64,000 bases of DNA from Alphaproteobacteria bacterium (GTDB lineage: Bacteria; Pseudomonadota; Alphaproteobacteria; Rhizobiales; Hyphomicrobiaceae). The notes under the pieces are model-generated. The model saw only the letters and a list, made by a program, of their open reading frames with translations. It was not told the DNA's origin and made no database searches. The translations under genes and the position numbers were made by a program. The stretch lies in the NCBI GenBank assembly GCA_019137195.1, contig JAGVSR010000147.1:1-64000 (forward strand). The letters run 5' to 3'. The stretch's first letter is position 1, and every line of letters starts with the position of its first letter. Of this stretch, positions 15,405 through 23,986 are shown in pieces.

Positions 15405-15480
15405 TGGTGCCCAGGGCCGGAATTGAACCAGCGACACTGCGATTTTCAGTCGCATGCTCTACCAACTGAGCTACCTGGGC
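15405..15480 (-). tRNA. tRNA-Phe (GAA)
   Basis: 76 nt on the minus strand with encoded CCA. Acceptor GCCCAGG pairs with CCUGGGC; D-loop AGCUCAGUUGGUAGAGC; anticodon loop CTGAAAA (15449-15443) with GAA at 15447-15445; T-arm GCUGGUUCAAUUCCGGC. It follows yacG as in many Hyphomicrobiales. Confidence 0.97.
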
Positions 15481-15581
15481 ATTTTGCTTTGCCGGTACGA
15501 GCCGGACGAAAAAGCTCGGGTCTTATAGGGGGGTGATTGGCGCCTGTCCAGAGCCATCGTGGCGCTGTAAGAACGGCCCGC

Positions 15582-15806
15582 CTATCTCCCGTCTTCGTCA
15601 TGGTTTTCGCCCGTCCGCTCGATGCCCGGCATGGCTTGCTCGCCGTCCTCGTCGGCGTCGCTGTTGCCTCCCGCGACGACGTAGGCTCCGCTGAGCCAGC
15701 GCGCGAGGTCCACGTCCCGGCAGCGTCGCGAGCAGAAGGGCCGCGTCTCCTGCATCGCCGGCTCGCCGCAGATCGGGCAACGCTGCACCTTGGCTTGCCT
15801 GCCCAC
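15582..15806 (-). CDS. yacG: DNA gyrase inhibitor YacG
   Basis: 74 aa zinc-ribbon protein. Cys pairs CPICG and PFCSRRC bind one zinc, followed by the conserved DVDLARWLSGAY. The C-terminus is Asp/Glu-rich. It starts 2 bp after the maf stop, hence co-transcribed with maf. Confidence 0.93.
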   Translation of the reverse strand: MGRQAKVQRCPICGEPAMQETRPFCSRRCRDVDLARWLSGAYVVAGGNSDADEDGEQAMPGIERTGENHDEDGR

Positions 15807-15808
15807 GC

Positions 15809-16555
15809 TCAGTCCATGTTGCTTTCGGCTGCCCTGAGCCAGTTGAAATGGATGGGGAAATCCTCAGCGAGCAGCATCGCCACCACCTCGGTCAGCGGCA
15901 ACCCCACAACATTCGTGTAAGACCCCTTGATCTTGTAGATGAAGCAACCTGCCAGACCCTGGATGGCATAGCCGCCTGCCTTGTCGCGCCACTCGCGCGA
16001 GGCGACATAGGCTTCGATCTCCGCCCGCGACAGGTTCTTGAACGTGACCCGCGTCGAAACGATGCGGGTCCGCACCCGGTCGTCCGGCGCGATCAGGCAC
16101 AGCCCCGTCAGCACGCGGTGAGAGCGGCCCGACAGCCGCATCAGCATCTGCGCCGCCTCCTCCATGTGCTGCGGCTTGTTGAAGATTCGCCGCCCGGTCA
16201 CGACGATCGTGTCAGCCGCCAGCACGAAGGCGTCGGCGAGGTCGCGATCGTTGGCGATCTGGTCGCGGGCCGTCTCGGCCTTGGTTCTCGCGAGCCGCAT
16301 GACGAGGCCGCGTGGCATCTCGCCGGGCTTGGGCTTCTCGTCGATGGAGGCCGGTCGCAGGGCGTCCGGCTCGATCCCAGCCTGGGCGAGGAGAGTGAGC
16401 CGCCGCGGGCTCGCGCTGGCGAGCACCAGGCGCGGCTTGAAGGCAAGCGTCTTGTCCCGGGACCGCTCACGGGCGAGCTCGTGACGCAGCGTGTCGCGGC
16501 GGGGGCCGTCCGTGCGCTTGAAAACCGAAAGAATCGCGTCCTTGGCCGAAGGCAT
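15809..16555 (-). CDS. maf: Maf-family nucleotide pyrophosphatase
   Basis: 248 aa house-cleaning NTP pyrophosphatase of the Maf/YhdE/YceF family. SASPRR, DEKPKPGEM, the catalytic-Asp block LAADTIV and the late GGYAIQG are intact. The conserved domain begins near residue 41 (KPRLVLASASPRR), so either this has an N-terminal extension or the true start is internal. infA, often upstream, is absent. Confidence 0.9.
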   Translation of the reverse strand: MPSAKDAILSVFKRTDGPRRDTLRHELARERSRDKTLAFKPRLVLASASPRRLTLLAQAGIEPDALRPASIDEKPKPGEMPRGLVMRLARTKAETARDQIANDRDLADAFVLAADTIVVTGRRIFNKPQHMEEAAQMLMRLSGRSHRVLTGLCLIAPDDRVRTRIVSTRVTFKNLSRAEIEAYVASREWRDKAGGYAIQGLAGCFIYKIKGSYTNVVGLPLTEVVAMLLAEDFPIHFNWLRAAESNMD

Positions 16556-16752
16556 GGCAGTCGTATCTCAGTTGGCAACTGTGACGCGGACAAGTCGGTA
16601 GGCCTGCCGGCAGCGCGACGCGACCGGCCAGGCGGGGCAGACAATGCAAAGACGCCCCGGCAATTGCAAGGCCGGTGAAGCCGATTGCCAGCCGGGGGCC
16701 GGCAAGAGATAAGAGGCGTCCCAGGATCGCCTGTATCGGCTTGGAGACCGCG

Positions 16753-17448
16753 ATGACCGCCAAGGACAACGCCATCGACTTTCTCGCCAGGACGGCCCTG
16801 TTTGGTGCCCTCGAGGAGCCGGACCGGCGCGCCGTCGTCCAGGAGATGCGAGACGCCTCCTTCGACGCCGGCCAGCTCGTATTCTCGCGTGGCGACACGG
16901 GTAAGGACATCTATCTCGTCACATCCGGCCGGGTCCGGCTGTCCGTGCTGACGCCCGAAGGCCGCGAGCTTTCATTCGCCCATGCCGAGGCCGGTCAGAT
17001 CTTCGGCGAGATTGCCGTCCTCGACGGGGGCGCGCGGACGGCCGACGCAACGGCGGTCACCAAGGTCGCGGCCCGCACGCTGTCCAAGGGCGCACTCATG
17101 CGCCTGATCGAATCGCGCCCTGTCGTGCGCGAGAGCGTCATCCGCTTTCTGTGCAATCGAGTACGTGAGGCCGACCAGCAGCTCGAGGGCATTGCCCTCT
17201 ATCCGATCGAGGTGCGGCTCGCGCGCTTCTTCCTCGCCTCGAGCCGCCAGAAATTCGGCCCTGACGTTGAAGGCAAGGTTGCGCTCGACCTGCCCATTTC
17301 GCAGAGCGAGCTCGCACTGCTGATCGGGGCCAGCCGTCCTAAGGTCAACGCAGCGCTTGCCTTGCTCGAGGACGGTGGCGCCATCAAGCGCGCCGACCAG
17401 CGCATGATGTGCGATATCGAGAAGCTCGAGGACATCGTCGAGGCGTGA
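16753..17448 (+). CDS. Crp/Fnr-family transcription regulator
   Basis: 231 aa. Cyclic-nucleotide-binding fold about 10-125 (LVFSRGDTGKDIYLVTSGRV, IFGEIAVLDGGARTADATA), a dimerisation helix, then a winged-helix DNA-binding domain about 155-225 (LPISQSELALLIGASRPKVN). There is no N-terminal Cys cluster, so it is not an oxygen-sensing FNR; an effector-binding role is possible. The ATG at 16753 was chosen over 16675 because the extension is basic and unlike the family. Confidence 0.88.
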   Translation: MTAKDNAIDFLARTALFGALEEPDRRAVVQEMRDASFDAGQLVFSRGDTGKDIYLVTSGRVRLSVLTPEGRELSFAHAEAGQIFGEIAVLDGGARTADATAVTKVAARTLSKGALMRLIESRPVVRESVIRFLCNRVREADQQLEGIALYPIEVRLARFFLASSRQKFGPDVEGKVALDLPISQSELALLIGASRPKVNAALALLEDGGAIKRADQRMMCDIEKLEDIVEA

Positions 17449-17535
17449 GCAAGTGAGGAGCGTGGCGTCGATGGAGCATAGCTCCGTCCGGCCCCCCGCT
17501 GCGACGCACGTGCGCACAACTCACGTCAGTCCTCG

Positions 17536-18933
17536 CTACTGCACCCGGGCATCGCGAACAGGACCAGCGAGCCCCGACCTCGCGGCCTCGAGGACCTCCG
17601 GTCCGGCATCCTGCGCCACGTCCTCGGGAACCACCAGCGCCCGCCAGCCCTTGCCTTGAACAACGTTGCTGCACGCGAGCCGGCTCGCGGCCACGCGACA
17701 GCTCAGGTCGGCCTCGACCGCCTGGGCCTCGCGCTTATCGTGCTTGAGCACGTGCAGATCGACCGGCTGGAGCACCAGTCCGGCCGCGAGATCGACGCCA
17801 CGGAATACGCACGAGAGCGAGCCGCGACACTTGCCCGCCCGCCCGCCGAGCGTATTGAAGGGCCCCAGCGCCGCGCCGCGTGTCATTTTGCGAGCCGCGC
17901 TCCCTGGTCCCGTGCTCACGTAGCAAGTGGTGCCGACACAGAGAACCGGATCGGCCGTCTTGTTCCCGCGCCGGATGCCGTACGTGCCGGGATCCATGAC
18001 CAGCACTACGGTCACGGTGGTAGGCCGGGCCGCGGCACCGTTCACCTGCGTTTCGGTCGCAGCCGTGATCCTGGACTTGAGCGGAGACTGGTCGGCGGCT
18101 GGGCTTGCCGGCTGTGCGCCCTTGGTCTGCTCCGTCGCGGGGGCGGCGCCAAGGGCCATCTCCCCGGCACGCTGCTCACGAACACGCTTCAGCTTTTCTG
18201 ACAGGCGCGCCGCCTCCTCGTCACGAGCGTTGGCGAGCCGGGACTGCTCGGCCGCTTCGTCCGCTTCCGCCTTCGCCTGCGTCTCGGCTTCGCGCTTCGC
18301 CTCCTGCTCGGCGACGGTCCGCGCCTCCTCCGCCTGGCGCGCTGCCTCGGCCGCGGCTGCACGCTCGGCCTCGCGAGCCCTTGCCTCCTCGACGGCCAGA
18401 CGCTCGGCGTCGGCCGTCTTCCGTGCCTCTGCCGCCTTAGCAGCTAGCACTTTGGCATCGCGCAAAGCCCGGTCCGTCTCCGCGAGACGCCGCGCCTCGC
18501 GCTCGGCCTCTTCCCTGAACTTGGCTTCCTGAGCTTCCGTCACGGCACGCTCGGCCTCGGCCGCGCGCCTTTCCTCCTCCGCACGGGCCTCGCTGGCAAC
18601 CCGCTCTGCCTCTGCCTTCGCCCGCTCCACCTCCTCGCGTGCAAGTCGGGCCTTCGCCTCCTCCACCTCCCGCGCCTGGCGCTCGGCTTCCTCGCGGTCG
18701 CGAGCTTCCGCCCGGGCCCGCTCCAGGATGTCGGTTTCCTCCGCCTTGCGCCGCTCCGCCTCGGTCCGCGCCGATTCGGCTGCGGCGGCCGCCTCCGCCT
18801 CGGGCGAAAAACGGTTGGCGATCGCGTCGGCTGCCGGGCTTTGCGCGAGCGCGCTGGTTGCGATTAGCAGCGTGGTCGCGGCCATGACGGCTGAGACGGG
18901 CGGGGCGCGCCAGAAAGGCGTGGACATCGGCAA
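17536..18933 (-). CDS. Exported Ala/Glu-rich coiled-coil protein
   Basis: 465 aa. Signal peptide to about residue 30 (ATTLLIATSALAQ). Residues ~45-270 are a continuous charged heptad-like Ala/Glu/Arg stretch, resembling TolA domain II or a long periplasmic coiled coil. The C-terminal third is a compact Cys-containing domain (six or more Cys: DPVLCVGTTCYVS, GKCRGSLSCVFRGVDL, DLSCRVAASRLACS) that probably forms disulfides. The family is not named. The start may be the second Met (18927). It may bridge envelope layers, but no tol genes are near. Confidence 0.7.
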   Translation of the reverse strand: MPMSTPFWRAPPVSAVMAATTLLIATSALAQSPAADAIANRFSPEAEAAAAAESARTEAERRKAEETDILERARAEARDREEAERQAREVEEAKARLAREEVERAKAEAERVASEARAEEERRAAEAERAVTEAQEAKFREEAEREARRLAETDRALRDAKVLAAKAAEARKTADAERLAVEEARAREAERAAAAEAARQAEEARTVAEQEAKREAETQAKAEADEAAEQSRLANARDEEAARLSEKLKRVREQRAGEMALGAAPATEQTKGAQPASPAADQSPLKSRITAATETQVNGAAARPTTVTVVLVMDPGTYGIRRGNKTADPVLCVGTTCYVSTGPGSAARKMTRGAALGPFNTLGGRAGKCRGSLSCVFRGVDLAAGLVLQPVDLHVLKHDKREAQAVEADLSCRVAASRLACSNVVQGKGWRALVVPEDVAQDAGPEVLEAARSGLAGPVRDARVQ

Positions 18934-19036
18934 ACCTCTAGTGAGACGGTTGCGCGAAGCCTAGGCCCGACCCGGGCTGAAGTGATGGCGCGATTGCGTC
19001 CGAAAGGCGGAGACCATTTGAACGGCGGCTGAACGA

Positions 19037-19906
19037 CTAGCGACGCTTGCCTGCGATTGCTGCCAATCCCTCGCGATAGGTGGGAAAGGCGAGTTCCACG
19101 CCGAGCTCTTGCCTGAGACGCCCGTTCCTGACCCGCTTGTTCTCGGCATAGAAGCTCTGCGCCATCGGCGAAAGCACCGCCGACTCGAACGGCAGCAGAG
19201 GCGGCATCGGGGCGCCGATGAGCTCGGCCGCATAGGCAACCACATCCTGCGGCGGTGCCGGCTCGTCGTCGGTCACGTTGTAGATCGCTTGCCGCCCGCC
19301 TCGTTCGATCGCCGCCTCGAGCACGCTCGCAATGTCCTCGACGTGAATGCGGTTGAACACCTGATCCTTCTTGATGAGCCGCCGTGCCGTGCCGGCACGC
19401 ACGTCGTCGATGACCGAGCGGTCCGGACCGTAGATGCCGGCCAGCCGAAACACCTGAACCCGCGCAGAAATCCTTTCACCGAGCGCAAGCCACGCCTCCT
19501 CCGCGATGACCCGACGCCGCGAGCGATCGGAGAGCGGCGCCGGCGGCGTCGCCTCGTCGACCCATCCGCCCTTGCGGTCACCGAAGACCCCGACGGTCGA
19601 GAGATAGCCGATCCACGCGATCTGCGACGCTCGCTCGACGAGATGGCCGGCACCGGCGAGCACCGGATCGCCGTCGGCACCCGGAGGGGCCGAGACGAGC
19701 ACGTGTGTCGCCTGCCCAATCGCAGCTTCGAGATCAGATCGAGCCGGCGAGCCGTCGAAGAAGAGGCCCTCGTAGCCTAGACCTTCGATCCGGCGCACGC
19801 CCCCATCCGTGGTTGCCGTACCGATGACCCGCCACCCGCGCGCAGCAAAGCGCCGCGCGAGGGCTTCGGCGCTGTAGCCCAATCCGAAGCAAAGAAGCGT
19901 TCTCAT
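19037..19906 (-). CDS. NAD-dependent epimerase/dehydratase-like SDR
   Basis: 289 aa extended SDR. Rossmann motif CFGLGYSAEALARRF, second-strand region TATTDGG, and IGYLSTVGVFGDRKGGWVDE. It resembles the YeeZ type, in which the usual YxxxK is poorly kept (here RRRVIAEEAWLA follows). Substrate unknown. It follows queG after a 256 bp gap in which nothing convincing was seen. Confidence 0.82.
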   Translation of the reverse strand: MRTLLCFGLGYSAEALARRFAARGWRVIGTATTDGGVRRIEGLGYEGLFFDGSPARSDLEAAIGQATHVLVSAPPGADGDPVLAGAGHLVERASQIAWIGYLSTVGVFGDRKGGWVDEATPPAPLSDRSRRRVIAEEAWLALGERISARVQVFRLAGIYGPDRSVIDDVRAGTARRLIKKDQVFNRIHVEDIASVLEAAIERGGRQAIYNVTDDEPAPPQDVVAYAAELIGAPMPPLLPFESAVLSPMAQSFYAENKRVRNGRLRQELGVELAFPTYREGLAAIAGKRR

Positions 19907-20162
19907 CGTTGTCGGTCTCGTCGGCGGTCCTGGAGTTCGTCCGGCAGCCATGGAGCCGGATTCCCTGCAAGAAGTACGCAAGCACGAGCAGTTGGACCAA
20001 CGGCGCGATTAGGAGCCATGCAGAATCGCTCGAACGGGATGCATCTGAAGTTCACGCCGTGTCGTTGCCCATTCAGGATACGAGCCTCGGACCTTCTCTC
20101 AAGCTCGAAGACATGTGCTTGGCAAGTGTCCCGTTCCCGCCGCCCCTCGAGGTCGCAACCCC

Positions 20163-21311
20163 TCACCGTCGGTCTTGACCCGTCTCTGCCTCCCACTCCA
20201 CGCGCACATCGGCATCGGCCTCGCCTGGCAGATATCGCTGCCGCTGACAGGAATATCTCTCCCCGCCCACGATGCGCCGCAGGGCCCACACCGCCATCGC
20301 ACGCACGAGCGGCGACCGGTCTCCGAGCAGCGCTTCGACAGGTGCGGCGAGTGCCGCATCGCCCGAGTTTCCGGCCGCGATCAGAACATTGCGCACGAAG
20401 CGGTCCCTCCCAGTGCGCTTGATAGGCGAGCCTGCGAACCGCGCACGGAACTTTGCGTCGTCGAGCTCCAGCAGCTCGGCAAGCGGCGGATTGGCCGACG
20501 AGGAGCGCGCAACGAAGCCTGCCTCCCGCGCGGCGATCGCGAACTTGTTCCACGGGCAAACGGCGAGGCAGTCGTCGCAGCCATAGATGCGGTTCCCCAT
20601 CGCCGTCCTGAATTCTCTGGCAATGTGCCCCTTGTGCTCGATCGTGAGGTAGGAGATGCAGCGCCGCGCATCGAGCTGATATGGGGCCGGAAACGCGTCG
20701 GTCGGGCAGATGTCGAGACAGCGCCGGCACGACCCGCAGTGGTCGGCGTCGGGCCCGTCGGCCGCGATCTCGGTCGTTGTCATTATGGCGCCGAGGAAGA
20801 ACCAGGAGCCCAGCCTGCGCGATACGAGATTGGTGTGCTTCCCCTGCCAGCCGACACCGGCCGCGGCCGCCAGCGGCTTCTCCATGACCGGCGCCGTATC
20901 GACGAACACCTTCACCTCGCCGCCGGCCGCGGCCTGCAGCCAGCGCGCCAGCTGCTTCAACCGTGACTTGATGATGTCGTGATAGTCGCGGCCCTGTGCA
21001 TAGACCGAGACGACGCCGTTCGACCGCTCCACAAGCGCCTCGCATGGATCGCGCTCGGGCCCGTAGCTGACAGCGAGCATGAGGACGGACCGCGCGTCCG
21101 GCCAAAGCGCTCGAACGTCGCGTCGTCGGACCGCGTGCGTCTCCATCCACACCATGTCGCCGTGGCGTCCTTCGGCGAGAAACTCCATCAGGCGTTCGCC
21201 TGCCGGCCCGAGGCCGTCGGGCGTCGTCACGCCGAGCGCATCGAACCCCAGCGCCTCGGCCTGGCGACGCAGGCGCACCTTGATGTCGGCAGGCTGTCGA
21301 GCCTCGCCCAT
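20163..21311 (-). CDS. queG: Epoxyqueuosine reductase QueG
   Basis: 382 aa cobalamin- and Fe-S-dependent enzyme for the last step of tRNA queuosine synthesis. The catalytic region VFVDTAPVMEKPLA is present, as are two 4Fe-4S clusters: CGSCRRCLDICPTDAF and a second set around YGCDDCLAVCPWNKF. A HEAT-like C-terminal extension follows (SPLVRAMAVWALRRI). The ATG at 21311 has GGCGGAG upstream and clears the fzlA stop; a start at 21356 would overlap it. Confidence 0.95.
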   Translation of the reverse strand: MGEARQPADIKVRLRRQAEALGFDALGVTTPDGLGPAGERLMEFLAEGRHGDMVWMETHAVRRRDVRALWPDARSVLMLAVSYGPERDPCEALVERSNGVVSVYAQGRDYHDIIKSRLKQLARWLQAAAGGEVKVFVDTAPVMEKPLAAAAGVGWQGKHTNLVSRRLGSWFFLGAIMTTTEIAADGPDADHCGSCRRCLDICPTDAFPAPYQLDARRCISYLTIEHKGHIAREFRTAMGNRIYGCDDCLAVCPWNKFAIAAREAGFVARSSSANPPLAELLELDDAKFRARFAGSPIKRTGRDRFVRNVLIAAGNSGDAALAAPVEALLGDRSPLVRAMAVWALRRIVGGERYSCQRQRYLPGEADADVRVEWEAETGQDRR

Positions 21312-21336
21312 GGCCGCGGACACTCCGCCGGCAGGA

Positions 21337-22086
21337 TCAAAAGTCGAGATCGGCATAGCACGTCGGTGGTGATAGGCCGGGCAGCCGCTCGGCAAGCAGC
21401 GGCCGGAATGACGGACGCGACTTGAGCCGCTGGTACCACGACTTCGCCGCTGGCCACCTCTCCCACCCGATTTCGTCGAGATAGTCGAGCACGGACAGGT
21501 GCGCACCGGCCGCAAGATCTGCAAACGACAGCTCGTCGCCCGCAAGCCAGTTGCGCTGGTCGGCGAGGTGATCGACGTAGCTCAGATGGTATCGGAGGTT
21601 CTCCCGGAGCGCGATCAAGACGCCGGGATCAGGCGCGCCGAGGGCACCTGGAACGACGCGCGAGTAGACCTTCTCGTTGAGTGCCTCTCGCGTCACGTCG
21701 CGGCTCATCTTGCCGTGGAACCAGTCGACGAGGCGGCGCACCTCGGCTCGCTCGGCTGCCGATCCCGGAAAGAGCGCGAAACCCGCCTTGCCCGCCAGCG
21801 CGTCGAACGTCTCGTCAAGATACTCGGAGATGGCATAGGCACCGGCCACGACAAGACCGTTCGCAAACGCCGCCACCGGCAGCTCTCCCGCCGGATTCAT
21901 CGCCACGAAACCGGGCCGCCACTCCCATACCCGTTCCTCCTCGAGCTCGAACGAGAGCCCGAGCTCGGCCATGGCGAGCCGGATCGAGCGCGAGGAAGGA
22001 CAGAACGCAAAGTGCCAGAGCGTGCTGCCGCGCGCCCCGTCGGTCGCGCCGTCACCTCCGCTCCGCGCCGCTGCGCTCGTGCTCAC
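21337..22086 (-). CDS. fzlA: FzlA-like GST-fold FtsZ-binding protein
   Basis: 249 aa glutathione-S-transferase fold. N-terminal thioredoxin-like half (LWHFAFCPSSRSIRLAMAEL, NPAGELPV), C-terminal helical half with LSFADLAAGAHLSVLDYLDE and WYQRLKSRPSFRPLLAER. It ends in YADLDF, the conserved tail of the FtsZ-curving protein FzlA of Caulobacter and relatives. The queG neighbourhood fits. The first ~20 residues are low-complexity and may not be translated. FzlA binds FtsZ filaments at the division site; enzymatic GST activity is not expected. Confidence 0.8.
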   Translation of the reverse strand: MSTSAAARSGGDGATDGARGSTLWHFAFCPSSRSIRLAMAELGLSFELEEERVWEWRPGFVAMNPAGELPVAAFANGLVVAGAYAISEYLDETFDALAGKAGFALFPGSAAERAEVRRLVDWFHGKMSRDVTREALNEKVYSRVVPGALGAPDPGVLIALRENLRYHLSYVDHLADQRNWLAGDELSFADLAAGAHLSVLDYLDEIGWERWPAAKSWYQRLKSRPSFRPLLAERLPGLSPPTCYADLDF

Positions 22087-22303
22087 GTCGTCGTGGCTCC
22101 TCGTGGCTCTGTGGTGTTGCCGCCTTTTTGACGTCCATTGGTCTCATTGGCAACAAGAGACCGGTTAGCAACATCTTCCGCCGCCTGCGGCCGAGCCCGG
22201 ATGCCGGGCACGGAAATTCGTGTTATGAGCGCCCTCGTTTGCGTGTGCCGGATCAATCGGCAGACTAGTGTTTCTTCTGCAACGCTGCAAACGGGACCCG
22301 TCG

Positions 22304-23101
22304 ATGGCTATCTGGCAAGTCGTGCTGCTCGGGCTCATCGAAGGCCTCACCGAGTTCATACCGGTCTCCTCGACGGGCCATCTTCTGCTCGCCGGCCACT
22401 TCCTCGGCTTCAACTCCCCGGGCAAGACCTTCGAGGTCTTGATCCAGCTTGGCGCCGTACTCGCCGTGCTGTCGGTCTACCTCACGAAGCTGTGGCAGAT
22501 CACGATTGCGCTCCCCAGGAGCCCGGAAGCCCGCAATTTCGTGCTCGGGCTACTCGTCGCGTTCCTGCCCGCGGCCGTCATCGGCGCAGGCCTGCACGGC
22601 TTCATCAAGCACGTTCTCTTCGAGAGCCCGATGCTGATCGCATTCACGCTCATCGTCGGCGGCGTCATTCTGCTCTACGTCGACGAGTTGAAGCTCGAGA
22701 CGCGCTATCGCGACATCACGGCCTTCCCACCGTCGCTCGCCTTCAAGATCGGCGTCTGCCAATGCCTTGCGCTGGTGCCGGGTGTCTCGCGTTCGGGCTC
22801 GACCATCGTCGGCGCCATGCTGCTCGGCGCCGACAAGCGCGCCGCTGCCGAGTTTTCCTTCTTCCTCGCCATGCCGACCATGGGCGGCGCCTTTGCCTAC
22901 GACCTCATGAAGAACTGGTCAGTGCTCGACACCTCCGACATGACGGGCATCGCGTTGGGTTTCGTATGCGCGTTCGTGGCCGGAGTCGCCGTCGTGCGCT
23001 TCGTGCTCGAGTTCATAAGCCGTCACGGTTACGCGCCCTTCGGCTGGTGGCGCATCATCGTCGGAGGTCTTGCCCTCGGCGCGCTCTTGGCGGGCGGGTG
23101 A
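22304..23101 (+). CDS. uppP: Undecaprenyl-diphosphatase UppP (BacA)
   Basis: 265 aa integral membrane phosphatase that recycles undecaprenyl pyrophosphate for peptidoglycan synthesis and gives bacitracin resistance. Both active-site loops are present: [15 protein letters not shown] near the N-terminus and [16 protein letters not shown] in the second half. About eight membrane helices. The ATG at 22304 ([10 protein letters not shown]) matches the family N-terminus; the open frame from 22268 adds 12 polar residues. Confidence 0.95.
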   Translation: MAIWQVVLLGLIEGLTEFIPVSSTGHLLLAGHFLGFNSPGKTFEVLIQLGAVLAVLSVYLTKLWQITIALPRSPEARNFVLGLLVAFLPAAVIGAGLHGFIKHVLFESPMLIAFTLIVGGVILLYVDELKLETRYRDITAFPPSLAFKIGVCQCLALVPGVSRSGSTIVGAMLLGADKRAAAEFSFFLAMPTMGGAFAYDLMKNWSVLDTSDMTGIALGFVCAFVAGVAVVRFVLEFISRHGYAPFGWWRIIVGGLALGALLAGG

Positions 23102-23191
23102 TCGAGCGTTCGCTCGAGAAGAAGAACTCGCTCGCCCTGCCCCTCCCGCTTGGCAAAAGGCAAAGAGGAGACGAGGCGTGCTTTGCCCGCC

Positions 23192-23656
23192 TCAGGCCGC
23201 GTGCGGGGCGGGCGGCGCCAGGAGATGCTTCTTCAGCGTCGCCAGGTCGGGAGCCTTGCGCAGAAGCTCCATGGTCGCCGGCTCGCGCACGATGCGTGAG
23301 ATGCGCGCGAGCGCCTTCAAATGATCGCCGCTCGCATGCTCGGGCGAGAGCAGCAGAAACACGAGGTCCACCGGCTCGCTGTCGAGACTGTCGAAATCGA
23401 CGGGCTTCTCGAGGCGGGCGAACACGCCGACGATGCGGTCGAGCGAATTGAGCTTGACGTGGGGCACGGCGATGCCGCGCCCGATCCCGGTCGAGCTCAG
23501 CCGCTCGCGTTGCAGGAGACGGCCGAAGATTTCGTGCGAACTCGCTCCCGAGGCCCGCGACGCGTGCTCAGCAAGTTCTTGAAGAACCTGCTTCTTCGAC
23601 TCTGCTTTGAGATGGGCGATGATGCCCTCGTGAGCCAGCAGATCGCCGAGTTCCAT
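23192..23656 (-). CDS. ptsN: Nitrogen PTS EIIA component PtsN
   Basis: 154 aa EIIA-Ntr. The phosphorylated histidine is His66 in GIAVPHVKL; the family blocks LQRERLSSTGIG, DLVFLLLSPEHASGDHLK and RIVREP are intact. The ATG at 23656 (MELGDLL) matches the usual start and has GGGATGGAG upstream; an ATG four codons earlier is possible. rpoN lies 330 bp upstream as usual, but hpf, normally between them, is absent. Confidence 0.93.
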   Translation of the reverse strand: MELGDLLAHEGIIAHLKAESKKQVLQELAEHASRASGASSHEIFGRLLQRERLSSTGIGRGIAVPHVKLNSLDRIVGVFARLEKPVDFDSLDSEPVDLVFLLLSPEHASGDHLKALARISRIVREPATMELLRKAPDLATLKKHLLAPPAPHAA

Positions 23657-23986
23657 ATCGTTCTCCATCCCTCGGTACGGCGGACGCTTGCCCGCTAACA
23701 GCCCGCCCCGTGCTTCGGGCCGGATTCGCCTCGGATCACGTCCCGGCGTCCCTGCCGTTCACCTGAACCGGACGATCGTGAACCCACCCCTGGCCCGAGT
23801 CGGTCCTGCTCGACGTCTCGCCTTGCGAAACACCAGAAACGGATCCGGCGCAAGCGCCATTCGCAACGATGGTCCATTCATTGCCGGCCAAACGCCGACA
23901 GTCCCGTCTTGTGATCACGGCCAGGGCGATCGACGCGCGGCGGACCCCGGCTACACCGAGCGGTCCCGCCAAACCTCGGCCCGAGC
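23657..23986. other. 330 bp rpoN-ptsN gap, no gene seen
   Basis: In most relatives this gap holds hpf (ribosome hibernation factor). All six frames were inspected for the hpf pattern and none was found. A GC-rich stem around CCCGCCCCGTGCTTCGGGCCGG lies near 23702-23724. No clear promoter for ptsN was recognised. Confidence 0.6.
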
